A DNA stretch of 64,000 bases from Prunus persica. Lineage: Eukaryota; Streptophyta; Magnoliopsida; Rosales; Rosaceae. Under the pieces are notes generated by a model. That model saw only the letters and a list, made by a program, of their open reading frames with translations. It was not told where the DNA came from and searched no databases. The stretch covers positions 21,735,169-21,799,168 of the forward strand of contig NC_034012.1 in NCBI RefSeq assembly GCF_000346465.2. The letters are read 5' to 3'. This document shows positions 1-11,337 of the stretch, piece after piece. Within the stretch, counting starts at the first letter, position 1. Every line of letters starts with the position of its first letter. A program made the position numbers and the translations under genes.

Positions 1-1100
1 TTTTCGGCAGAACGTCGAGTATTTCTGAACGAAAGCAAACTCTTGCGTTCGTTTGAACAAACTCCCCGTTTGTTTGAAAAAGTAAGTTGGTTGAGCCTAT
101 TTTTAAGGGAACGTGTAACTTTACTGAACGAACGCAACCCTTGCGTTCGTTAGAACAAACACCCCGTTTGTTCGAAAAAGTAAGTTGGTTAGATATATTT
201 TTTCAGTGAACATAAAACTTTCCTCAACAAACGCACCTGTTGCGTTCATGTGAAAAAGTATTCAATTTCCTTGAAAAAGTAAGGTGGTTGGGGCATGTTT
301 TCAGCGAACGGGTAACTTTTCTCCAGGAACGCACGTATTGCGTTCGTCTGAACAAATACCCTGTTGGTTTAAAAAGTAACTATGTTGGCCTTTTTTTTCG
401 GCGGAACGTCGAGTATTTTTGAACGAAAGCAAACCCTTGCGTTCGTTTGAACAAACTCTCCGTTTGTTTGAAAAAGTAAGTTGGTTGGGCCCATTTTTAG
501 GGGAACGGGTAACTTTACTGAACAAACACAACTCTTGCGTTCGTTAGAACAAACACCCGGTTTGTTTGAAAAAGTAAGTTGGTTGGATATATTTTTTCAG
601 CGAACATAAAACTTTCCTCATCGACTGCACCTGTTGCGTTGGTGTGAAAAAATACCCCATTTGTTTGAAAAAGTAAGGTGGTTGGGGCATTTTTTGGGCG
701 AACGGGTAACTTTTCTCAAATAACGCACGTATTGCGTTCGTGTGAATAAATACCATGTTGGTTTAAACAAGTAAGATTGTTGGCCCTCTTTTTCAGTGAA
801 ACGTCGAGTATTTCTGAATAAAAGCTAACCCTTACGTTCGATTGAACAACTACCCGTTTGTTTGCAAAAGTAAGTTCGTTGGGCCTATTTTTCGAGGAAC
901 GGGTAACTTTACTGAACGAACGCAACCCTTGCGTTCGCTAGAATAAACACCGCGTTTCTTTGAAAAAGTAAGGTGGTTGGGGATAGTTTTTAAGCGCACG
1001 GATAACGTTTCTCGACGAACGCAATCCTTTCGTTTGTGTGAACAAAACCCTCGTTTGTTTGAAAACGTTAGTTGGCTGGGTTAATTTTTTGGGATAACCC
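1..1100. repeat. Satellite-like tandem array, 394-395 bp higher-order unit
   Basis: The word AACGTCGAGTATTT recurs at 11, 405 and about 800, giving a period of 394-395 bp. Within each period four related sub-units of about 98 bp can be read. Each carries variants of TTGCGTTCGTTTGAACAAA, then GTTTGAAAAAGTAAGTTGGTTGG, split here as two words: GTTTGAAAAAG and TAAGTTGGTTGG. Sub-unit copies differ more from their neighbours than from the copy one full period away, which is the mark of a higher-order repeat. The array runs off the left edge and fades near 1100, just before a TATA box. No coding potential is evident. Confidence 0.85.
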
Positions 1101-1131
1101 TTGCGTTAACATTTGAAACCTTCCATTCTAT

Positions 1132-1139
1132 TATAAAAG
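1132..1139 (+). promoter_or_regulatory. TATA box of the small Cys-rich reading frame
   Basis: TATAAAAG lies about 45 bp upstream of the ATG at 1184 and immediately downstream of the last repeat unit. Position and sequence fit a plant core promoter, but transcription is not shown. Confidence 0.5.
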
Positions 1140-1183
1140 GGCATTTGAGTGACTGCCTCTTTGACTCTATCCATTACAAATGC

Positions 1184-1543
1184 ATGGCTTCCTCTTCAAA
1201 CCAACCTCACGTTGTCAACAACCCAAAACAGCAAGGTTGGGATCCAAATGATCGCAAAGTTCATGTTACGACTAACTTCTGTAACCATGTTCCGCATGAT
1301 TTGCGTCCATGTGGACTTTGCAAGGATCTTTTTTCTGTAAATTCGGATAATGTTCAAGTTTACCGGTCTCCGACTCCCTAGCCTCCAAAGCCACCATCTC
1401 CTCTTGTTTGCAAGTGCACCCCTCAAAAGACAGAATGGTGCAGGGATTGCTACACTGACAAGTTCATTACGCATTGGGAGGAAGTTGAAAAATGGGAGTC
1501 CACGGATGACTCGGATGATGAAAACTACAAGTTCAAGGATTAG
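1184..1543 (+). pseudogene. Small Cys-rich protein with one in-frame stop
   Basis: From the ATG at 1184 the frame runs 65 codons to a TAG at 1379-1381, then stays open in the same frame for another 53 codons to a TAG at 1541-1543. Both halves look like one protein. The first has a Cys pair in CGLC; the second has CKC and WCRDC followed by an acidic, Asp/Ser/Glu-rich tail. The stop lies in a Pro-rich stretch (SPTP stop PPKPP), so a Gln-to-stop change (CAG to TAG) is the simplest break. The spaced Cys pairs suggest metal binding, but I do not recognise a named family. The alternative is that only the 65-residue product is made. Confidence 0.5.
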
Positions 1544-2229
1544 AGTGTAATGTTTTAGTTTAAATTTTTCATGTTTGCAATTTGGAAGTGTGATCCAAAA
1601 ATAACATGTTATGTTAACGTTTTCAGTATTGTGCTATGTAGATTACTGTTTGGGCTGTTCAAATTTATGTTTGTACATTCGAAGTGAAAATTATAACCAC
1701 CCGTTTTACGAATTTTTGAATTGCGCACAGGTACCTCTGAACTGCATCTGATTACTGCAATTGCATATTATTTTATGCAGGTTCACTTGCAGAGGCTTGT
1801 TTACTGCCTTTGTTCGCATCAGTAAACGAATCCCGTGTAGTGATTTTCACTTTACTGGGTACATCACCCATAAACCCTTTCTTCACAACATAAATTTTTT
1901 TTCCCCATGATTTTGGTGAAGATAGATAAGTTAGAGTGTGTACATATGCTCTAAATTTGGTTGGACATGAGAGGTTGTTTTATAGAAACATTTAGGGGTA
2001 AAATTGTCCATTCGGAATAAACTCCTTCAAAATTTATTTATCTCAACATTTGAAAATTACAACAAATACTCCCCTCAAATAACCTTCTTTTTTGTTGCAA
2101 AAAACATTTCCATGAGTGTTTTTTAAAAAAAAAAATCAAAAACATATTTTTCCTAATTAATGGACATTCGAAATTGTAACTATTTGTAAAAGTATCGCTA
2201 CTTTTACAAATTATATATAACAATTACAT
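1544..2229. other. AT-rich intergenic stretch
   Basis: I see no conserved coding frame, no tandem repeat and no clear terminal inverted repeat. It may include the 3' untranslated region of the small Cys-rich frame. Confidence 0.4.
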
Positions 2230-3040
2230 ACTACTTGAAACAGTTAAAATTATTAAAACCCAAGCTTACGAACAGTGTATAACCTGAATCCAATATTATT
2301 TTAAACATAAACTATACTTTGAACCCTAAAGCCCAAACCCAATTCAATGTTAACCATAAAGCCCAACCCTAAATTGTAACCGTAAATCCTAAACCTTAAA
2401 GCCTAAACCCTTGAATTTTAACCCTACAACCCAAACCCAATTCAATTTTAACCGTAAAGTCCAACCCATTTCAATTTTAACTTTTAAGTATAAACCACAA
2501 ACCCTAAACCCTAAACACTTGAATTTGAATCATATAGCCCAAAACCAATTCATACGATTCGTAAAGCCCAAACCCTTCAATTTTAACCGTAAATCGTAAA
2601 CCATAAACCGTAAACTCTTGAATTTGAACCACAAAGCCCAAACCCAATATCATTTTAACCTTAAAGCCCAACCAAATTAAATTTTAACCATAAAGCCGAA
2701 CCCAATATAATTTTAACCCTAAAGCCCAAACCCAATTCAGTTGTAACCCTAAAGCCCAAACGCAATTCAATTTTAACCATAAAGCCCAACCCAATATCAT
2801 GTTAACCCTAAAGCCCAACCCAATATCATGTTAACCCTAAAGCCCAACCCAATTCAATTTTAACCATAAAGCCCAACCCAATATCATTTTAACCCTAAAG
2901 CCCAACCCAATTTAACGTTAACCGTAAAGCCCAAACCCAATTCAATTTTACCCGTAAAGCCCAATCCAATTCAAACTGAAAACTCAAACCGACTTCATTT
3001 GTACTCCTAAAGCCCAACCCTAATTCCTCTTTTCAATCTA
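2230..3040. repeat. AACCCTAAAGCCCAA minisatellite with telomere-like words
   Basis: About 800 bp are built from degenerate copies of a roughly 20-40 bp unit, approximately TAACCCTAAAGCCCAA followed by ACCCAATTCAATTT. Exact plant telomere words (CCCTAAA) occur, including a short tandem run near 2500-2520. Copies vary in length and sequence, so this is a decayed minisatellite rather than a true interstitial telomere block. Confidence 0.75.
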
Positions 3041-5043
3041 TAGCCCAAGCACAAACCCAACACCCCAATTTCAGAAAATTCCGTCTCCTTCTAGCCCACA
3101 AACCAATTTCACAAACAGAAACATTTAAAAATCTGAAATTGGAACAGCATCCCTTTCTCACTCTTGCGTGCTGTTTGGGGTTCCTCCTCTCCTTCTTGAT
3201 ATTGAAATAATTTTGGAGCTGATAGCGTTTAGCTTGTTGGGTAGTTTTGTTTTGGCAAAATATTTTTCGGTACAAGGAAGTCTCTCAAGCTGGATTTGTG
3301 CAGTCAATTCCTCGAAACAACACACTCTCGCCCCGCCCCCCCTCCCCCCCGTTTATAGCTTTCTGAATTTGAAGTTTTCATTCTTGTCTCTGTTTACCAG
3401 GTAAAGAATAGTTTGGTTTTTCTGTTGTCGGATTCTTTTTGTACTTTCGTATTTACCTTGAAATCCCATTGTGGGTCTGCTTATATGGGATTGAATCCAA
3501 CCGATTGAACTCATTCCTAGAGTGGGTTCGGTCTGCTTTTAGTTTTTTCATTTACTCAGAGGATTTAACATGAAATTGGCAGCATTTACATATTTTGGTA
3601 GTTTTGTTTTGGTAAAATATCTTATGGGTAGTTTTTTATTCGATTTGGGTTTGCCTTTATTTTTTCAGATAAGCGTACAGTCTGCGAAAGTTCAAATTTG
3701 CTATTACTTGAATTGTTAGCTGTTCATATTGGTTTGAAGAGTAAGGTGGCACTGAGAAGCTGTTGATTGAAGGTTGGGGCTTTAGTCCAATCCGGTAAGT
3801 CTCATCTTTGAAATGTGATGATGTTTTCGGATGAAGCAAATTTTCACGTATCATGTGCTTTGATATGATTTCTCTTACTGATTTTTGCCCTCTTATGCTA
3901 CTGCTACTGGATACATCTTTTATATAATATCATTTATTCTTGAGGATATTTATAGGTTAGGTTTAAAGAATTCTGTTTTTGTGGGTTGTGTGTGTGCACG
4001 CGCTTGCTTATTCTGAAATCATTTGGGTCTTCCTTGCGTTCTGAAATTTTGGTAAATGTTTTCCCTCAAGGTTTTAGGAATGTAGAATATTTGGTATTCG
4101 GTATTTAGTCTGCTACAATTCATATTGAATGCATTATTGGTATGAGCCTACCATGTGTATGTTTTGCCGTTATCTATTAGTTATGAAACTTTCTCATCCA
4201 AATGACTCTTTAGTTATCAAAATCTTTGGGTAGGAAGACCAATACTGGATGCTGTCCTACTAAAGGTGTGCTTTGATCCTTTTCTATCTTACTTGTGTTT
4301 TGATGTTCTGCAGAATTCTATTTTTTAGTTCCATTGCGTTTTACCTAAAAAGATGATTTTATAGGAGATAGGTGATAATTTAGAGCAAGATCAATAGCTT
4401 CGACTGGTTGGCCTTGCTTTCTTAACTACTACTTTATAAATTATGAAGGGAGACTGTCATCAAAAGTACAATGTGGAGACTGCATATGGAAATTCTTTGT
4501 GGATTTTCATGTAGTGTATTACTTGTTGATATTGTTTGGTCTGGTATTGATGCTTATGGATTTTGTTGGAGCACTGTGTGTGTGTTTCTGTGTTTTTCTG
4601 TTATTTTGTCTGCATCCTTCTAGTGCAATCTACTCCCTGTTTGTTCTATTATTTAATACAACCAATGACGACCTAATGTATACTTTAGTTTCTGATATAA
4701 ACAAAAGAACTGTATTATTGAAGTGAATCCACCAATTATCCATTCTTACCTGCATAAGAGATTCGTAATTGAAATGAAGCCTTCAGTTAACAATGCACAT
4801 GTGAGGCAATGCCTACTGGGCTAGGAAGGAATGAATTTTTGTTTGTAAACAACATAGAGAAAGAAATGCAATGAGTACGGAAGCTTGTGAAATGTTTTTG
4901 AATGTATGTTCAGATTATGTCATGTTACTGTATTGTTTTATTTTTGGTCAAAAGAGTTACTGTATTGTTTGATGTTGAGGTAGAGATAATCTGTTTCATT
5001 GTTTGCTATTTGAAATCAATAATGAAGGATATTCGAATCAACA
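3041..5043. other. Non-coding stretch upstream of the PMD gene
   Basis: No conserved reading frame is visible over 2 kb. T-rich tracts and donor-like sites (CAG|GTAAAG near 3400, CCG|GTAAGT near 3793) would fit leader exons and long leader introns of the gene starting at 5044, but I cannot assign exons. The left end of the surrounding transposon should lie in or near this stretch; I did not find terminal inverted repeats. Confidence 0.35.
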
Positions 5044-7876
5044 ATGAGGACGAATAACAAGTGCACTGAGGTTGGAGCATCTCATGAAGGTTCCTGGCGC
5101 TCGAAGACCACACTTGCAAAGGGTACGAAAGGTAACTCTTCAGCGACTTCCTCAAGCTTGAAAAAACGGACGCCAGCAAAACGAATATCGGGTCCTATGG
5201 GTACTCGGGTGTTCGGGGTACGTGTGTTCATACCAAGAGACCGCAATCCTTGTTCACCCTTGCTTCACTTCGATTTGGAGGAACATATCTCCTTCAAGGT
5301 ATTCTTATTTAAGGTTACATTTGGCATTTCACACAATGGAATAATTTTTAATTAAGTGGGTCACAATCAAATTAAGATTACTAAACCCGTTGTGTTTTAT
5401 GTAGCTGACTTTAAAAAAAATCAGAGGGTGTGGAAACAACGACACATGTGCTACATGGTATAACAAAGCAATGCACGACACGGTGAAAGCAAAGGTAAAA
5501 GAAGCTGGATTTTTGCCCTTTTTGTCAATACTGGGCCATGGAAAGAAAGGGGATAGGCCATTACTTGTGGCCTTAGCTGAGAGATAGTGGGACACTACCC
5601 ACACATTCCACTTCGATGAAGTTGGAGAGATGACAATGACCCCCACGGACTTCGCAGCAATAACAGGATTGCGTGTTGGTGGGAAGCGATTAACGTACGA
5701 CTTGGACTTTTACAAAAATAAGAACAATGTGGTGAAATTGATTGGGAAACCAATTACAGACCTACTGGCAGGGGAAAGGAGAGTGTCGTATGAAAGCCTT
5801 TGCACTCCGTACTGGAAGAAGAATCCGAAAGATGATAAAGAAGCAGACCAAATTGCAAGGGCATTTATACTGTGCTTGATTGGCTCCTCATTCCTAAATG
5901 ACAAGAGCTAATACGTGAGTATGCACTACGCCCCCTGTCTAGAAATAGTCTCAGACATTGGTAAATACGACTGGGGCGGTGCGGCTTTGGCTTGCTTATA
6001 TAGATCACTGGATTCTTGTTCCAGGGGCAGGTCATCAAGCATGGGCGGGTATTTGAGGGCATGGGAGGTTAGTGCAATCGAATTGAATATCCGCAAAGTG
6101 CAACATACTTTTTTGCTTAAATTACTAATTTGTAAACTTGTTTTGTGTAGGTATGGGCTTGCGAGTAACTAAAGCCGTTTGCTTTGTCAAGGCCCAATGG
6201 GACCGTGAACACGTGGCCCCGAACATTGAGGTGGGTTGGTGCAAAATCAAAGCGGGACTTGCAACATCACTTGGAACATTTTAGAGTGATGATGCGACAT
6301 CTAACAAATGATCAGGTATAAACCTCGACCCTTGAACCGAAATTTTATTTAGCTTAAAATGTATGATACGCAAAGGTAACCAATTTGTGTTGCACGTTAA
6401 TTGGAACCCATGGGGGACCAATGAATCCGACATGCCGGAAGAAGTCAAAAATAGCGTGCCGACAACCCGTAAACGAATCCTACTTGAGGGACTAGCTGGT
6501 TCAGCCTGGTTTTTGGGAGAGCAAGTTGCAATGCAAAGTTTAGGCACCACAGAACCTCAAGTACCCAATATTCCACCGAGGACAATGCTTTCTGATTATA
6601 AGCTGACTGATGAGTCAGAAGTCAGGGAAGCACTGAATGGGTACCCCTCTTCGGAATGGCTGGCAAATTCATCCGACTATGCCCACTACAGATATGAGTA
6701 CATAAGGTACCGCCACTATGAGGACTTACGTGAAGCGGTACGTTATACACTGAACACGTGTTATGTACTTACACTTGCTGCATGAAATTCATATCATTTT
6801 TCAACAATCTAAAATGATACCTAAATTCCACAGGAAGGACAAGATCGAAATCTCGAAGGGGCCAATATAAGGGTAGGAAACATCTCTCCTCAGCCATGGT
6901 CAGTGCGAATACCATGCTGGGCAGCTGAAAATGGAAGTAAACTTGTGCGGATACCTCGTGGGCAAGATAGTCTTGATCTACCATTACCTGCTGGTGTGAC
7001 ACATGTAAGTAGCTTCCATTGCATAATATATTCATACATGATGGCTTCATGTGGTGATTGGTGTAATTGCATGTGCTTGAATGTAGGTAACTGCTGAAGC
7101 TACAACCGAGATTTTGGAGCTGAATGCTGGGTTGAATGCCGTACTATTTTCAACTTCACTGGAAGCAAGCATAGAGATCAGGCGCCTACGGCAAGAGATT
7201 GTGAGTCAGTTGAGCTTCATTTCATACTGATTTCATAAAATTAACAACCATCACGGATGTTATATTGAAATAACAGACCATGGTATTGAACATGAACGAT
7301 GTTATATTGTAATAGGAGATATTGAAGAACACCTCGGGAACAACCATTGCAAGTTCGGGTATTGGTGAAGACGTCTTAGCTGATGATGCAGAACATGTAA
7401 GTTTGTTACCTCCATTGTAAAGTTCGATTTATAAGATGTTCAATTTTGCAATTTTAAATAATATGTTACATTCTGCAATGCAAACCATCATCATAAAATT
7501 GAACAAAATTGATTCTTTATATATGTCAATGTTTCCCTGTATGTAGGAGTTTCGCACAAAATTTAAAGATGACATAGGTAGAAAAGGAAAGACCAAAATT
7601 GTGATACTAGAAGAGCATGAAGAAGATGAGGAAGAGGAAGAAGAAGAGGAAGATGAAGATGAAGAGGAAGATGAAGAGGAGGATGACGACGATGCTTGGA
7701 TCGAAGAGAAAGAGGTTGGGGATGAGGACGAGGTTGGGGATGAGGATGAGGAAGCCGATGAGGACGGGGCCGTAACTAAGGGTAATCCGGATGCAGAACA
7801 ACACTCCACAGACCAAAAACGCAAAGTTGAGAAAATTCTTCGTTCACGTACCCCAAAGAGAAACAAAACCAAGTAA
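5044..7876 (+). pseudogene. Plant mobile domain (PMD, MAIN-like) gene, decayed, MULE-associated
   Basis: The conserved PMD (aminotransferase-like mobile domain) reads across several exons. One block at 5590-5910 has DTTHTFHF followed by MTPTDFAAITGLRVGG. A second at 5915-6066 has DWGGAALACLYRSLDS and GYLRAWE. A third is the NTWPRTLRWVGAK block near 6200, and a fourth at 6380-6740 has WNPWGTNESDMPEEV. Downstream exons lead to an extremely acidic Glu/Asp run (7600-7760) and a basic C-terminus ending at TAA 7874-7876. Three in-frame stops break conserved positions: TAG 5587-5589, where Trp is expected; TAA 5909-5911; TAA 6166-6168. Arabidopsis PMD proteins (MAIN, MAIL) act in silencing and genome stability; the role of transposon-borne copies is unknown. 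The N-terminal exon 5044-5298 is the least certain part. Confidence 0.75.
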
Positions 7877-7899
7877 ATTATGGATACGATTCAATTTTT

Positions 7900-10735
7900 C
7901 GGATCATTGGTCCGTTTTGTAATATAATATATTCAGTTTATTGCCCCTTACCGTTTCTGATGCTCTATATTTCGATTCATTTCTCACCCTTCAATTGATA
8001 GTACAAAAAATAGGTCTACTTATGCCAGTAAAAAAAAAAAAGATCCATTTTTCCTTTTTAGGGGTTTGCGCATAGTCACTCTCGCATTGCATCAACGTCG
8101 TGCAATTGCATGTTTACAATGCAAATGCCGACCGGCTGTGTGCAAACTAAAGATAGCTTAAGACATGTTTCAAAATTTTGAACAAAAATACTACCATATT
8201 GAAGAAAATCTTTGAGAGAATGAGATAGATGAAATTAATCATTAACTACTTAAATCCCCTAACCCCTCCAAAAAATTTTATGACCCTATGTGTATTATTC
8301 AATATTAGGGTTAATCACATTGTGTTTCACAAAATTCGGGATGTTTTGGAAAATCATTTGTGCTACATCACAATGTCCATTACTACGTAATTTGGATAAT
8401 TGGTCGTTTTTGTAATATAATATGTTCGGCTTATTGCCCCTTACCGTTTCTCATGCTCTGTACTTCGATTTATAGTTCAAAAAATAGGTCTAATTATGCA
8501 TGTACAAAAAAAAATGATCCATTTTTCCTTATTAGGGGTTTGCACACAGCCACCCTTGCATTGCATCACCGTCATGCAATTGCATGTGTGAAATGCAAAT
8601 GAAAATCGGCTGTGTGCAAACTAAACATACCTTAAAAACGCAAACCTAATTAATGTATAGCACAAAGACAAAGAAAACCAAGCAAATACTTTATTATGAC
8701 CATATGTGTATTATTCAATATTATGGTTAATCACATTGTGTTTTATGAAATTCGGGATCTTTTGGAAAATCATTTGTGCTACATGACAATATCCATTACT
8801 ACGTAATTTGGATAATTGGTCGTTTTTGTAATATAATGTGTTCGGCTTATTGCCCCTTACCGTTTCTCATGCTCTGTACTTCGATTTATAGTTCAAAAAA
8901 TAGGTCTAATTGTGCATGTACAAAAAAATATGATCCATTTTTCCTTATTAGGGGTTTGCGCACAGCCACCTTTGCATTGCATCACGGTCATGCAATTGCA
9001 TGTGTGAAATGCAAATGAAAACTGGCTGTGTGCAAACTAAACATACCTTCAAAACGCAGACCTAATTAATGTATAGCACAAAGACAAAGAAAACCAAGCA
9101 AATACTTTATTATGACCATATGTGTATTATTCAATATTATGGTTAATCACATTGTGTTTTACGAAATTCGGGATCTTTTGGAAAATCATTTGTGCTACAT
9201 GACAATGTCCATTACTACGTAATTTCGATAATTGATCGTTTTTGTAATATAATATGTTCGGCTTATTGCCCCTTACCGTTTCTCATGCTCTGTACTTCGA
9301 TTTATAGTTCAAAAAATAGGTCTAATTGTGCATGTACAAAAAAATATGATCCATTTTTCCTTATTAGGGGTTTGCGCACAGCCACCTTTGCATTGCATCA
9401 CGGTCATGCAATTGCATGTGTGAAATGCAAATGAAAACTGGCTGTGTGCAAACTAAACATACCTTCAAAACGCAGACCTAATTAATGTATAGCACAAAGA
9501 CAAAGAAAACCAAGCAAATACTTTATTATGACCATATGTGTATTATTCAATATTATGGTTAATCACATTGTGTTTTACGAAATTCGGGATCTTTTGGAAA
9601 ATCATTTGTGCTACATGACAATGTCCATTACTACGTAATTTCGATAATTGATCGTTTTTGTAATATAATATGTTCGGCTTATTGCCCCTTACCGTTTCTC
9701 ATGCTCTGTACTTCGATTTATAGTTCAAAAAATAGGTCTAATTGTGCATGTACAAAAAAATATGATCCATTTTTTCTTATTAGGGGTTTGCGCACAGCCA
9801 CCCTTGCATTGCATCACCGTCACGCAATTGCATGTCTTAAATGCAAATATAAACCGGCTGTGTGCAAACTAAACATACCTTAAAAATGCAAACCTAATTA
9901 ATGTATAGCGCAAAGACAAAGAAAACCAGGCAAATACTTTATTATGACCATATGTGTATTATTCAATATTAGGGTTAATCACATTGTGTTTTACGAAATT
10001 CGGGATGTTTTGGAAAATCATTTGTGCTACATCACAATGTCCATTACTACGTAATTTGGATAATTGGTCGTTTTTGTAATATAATATGTTCAGCTTATTG
10101 CCCCTTACCGTTTCTCATGCTCTGTACTTCAATTTATAGTTCAAGAAATAGGTCTAACATATGTACAAAAAAATATGATCCATTTTTCCTTATTAGGGGT
10201 TTGCGCACAGCCACCCTTGCATTGCATCACGGTCATGCAATTGCATGTGTGAAATGCAAATGCAAACCGGCTGTGTGCAAACTAAACATACCTTAAAAAC
10301 GCAAACCTAATTAATGTATAGCGCAAAGACAAAGAAAACCAACCAAATACTTTATTATGACCATATGTCAATTATTCAATATTAGAGTTAATCACATTGT
10401 GTTTTACGAAATTCGGGATCTTTTGGAAAATCATTTGTGCTACATGACAATGTCAATTACTACGTAATTTTGATAATTGGTCGTTTTTGTAATATGTTCG
10501 GCTTATTGCCCCTTACCGCTTACCATGCTCTATCTTTCGGTTCATTTCGCCCTTCGATTTATAATTCAAAAATTAGGTGAAATTTGCATGTACAAAAAAA
10601 TATGATCCATTTTTCCTTATTAGGGGTTTGGGCACAGCCACCCTTGCATTGCATAACCGTCATGCAATTGCATGTTTCTAATGCAAATGCCGACCTGCTG
10701 TGGACAAAACTGTTCAAACCGTAAACGCGAAGCTA
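7900..10735. repeat. Tandem array of 416-bp units
   Basis: The word GTGCTACATSACAATRTCCA recurs at 8360, 8776, 9192, 9608 and 10024, exactly 416 bp apart, and once more in weaker form near 10440. A diverged partial unit starts near 7900. Central units differ by only a few bases, so the array was homogenised recently. Each unit holds a potential hairpin of about 84 nt, for example 8954-9037, with arms GTTTGCGCACAGCCA and TGGCTGTGTGCAAAC and a loop rich in TGCAATTGCA. An 80-codon frame recurs in every unit but looks like a by-product of repetition. The array fills the gap between the 3' ends of two convergent genes. Confidence 0.9.
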
Positions 10736-11337
10736 ATGAATGTATATAGCAAAGAAATTAGGATTAACCAATTATCGTTTACGAAATTGGCTATATTTTG
10801 TAATGTAATGCGCACTTTCAGGCCAACAAATTTGTAATACCAAGTATTTTCAGATAATTGGTCTTTATTGATTCTAATATGTTCAAATAATTGCGCCTTA
10901 CCCTTAGGCAATGTGGTTCGGATCACCGCCTTCTACATAAAACTTCCATCCAAGCACCCCCTACAAGTCATAAAACCGTTTCTCAACAATACATACATAA
11001 AACAATAAGATATCAATCATATGAAAGCATCTTGTCCATCACTAAATCTACATTTAATGTTAATTGTTACATGTAAACCAAGTTCCAAAACTACAATTGT
11101 TTTGGGTTGAACCAATACATAGGGAATTAGGTTCACCATTGTCGAATGAGAAACCATCGTCACTGTTAGGGGTAGAACAGGTTGGGTCTGCAATAGAAAA
11201 ACTATCAGAACCAAACAAATCAACCACATTGTTGCTTCTGCATTGAGAAACCGTTTGACTAGGCTAACTGTAGCTAATGTTCGAAGACGGCCCTTTATCA
11301 GAACTATACTGATAGCTTTCACTACCTGATAGGATAT
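10736..11337. other. Spacer between 416-bp array and transposase 3' end
   Basis: AT-rich sequence without a supportable gene. It probably contains the 3' region of the minus-strand transposase gene, because a Cys/His-rich terminal motif of that gene is read just to its right in a shifted frame. Confidence 0.4.

Noticed and set aside
2490..2525. True interstitial telomere
   Set aside because: Only a few exact CCCTAAA units occur, embedded in a different minisatellite.
7429..7872. Poly-Ser minus-strand frame of 147 codons
   Set aside because: It is the complement of the GAA/GAT-rich acidic tail of the PMD gene.
8360..10296. Five near-identical 80-91 codon frames as a tandem gene family
   Set aside because: They are copies of the 416-bp repeat; the frame covers only part of each unit, contains the hairpin, and has no protein-like conservation or recognisable domain.
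7900..10735. CRISPR-like array
   Set aside because: Units are 416 bp, contiguous and without unique spacers, in a plant genome.
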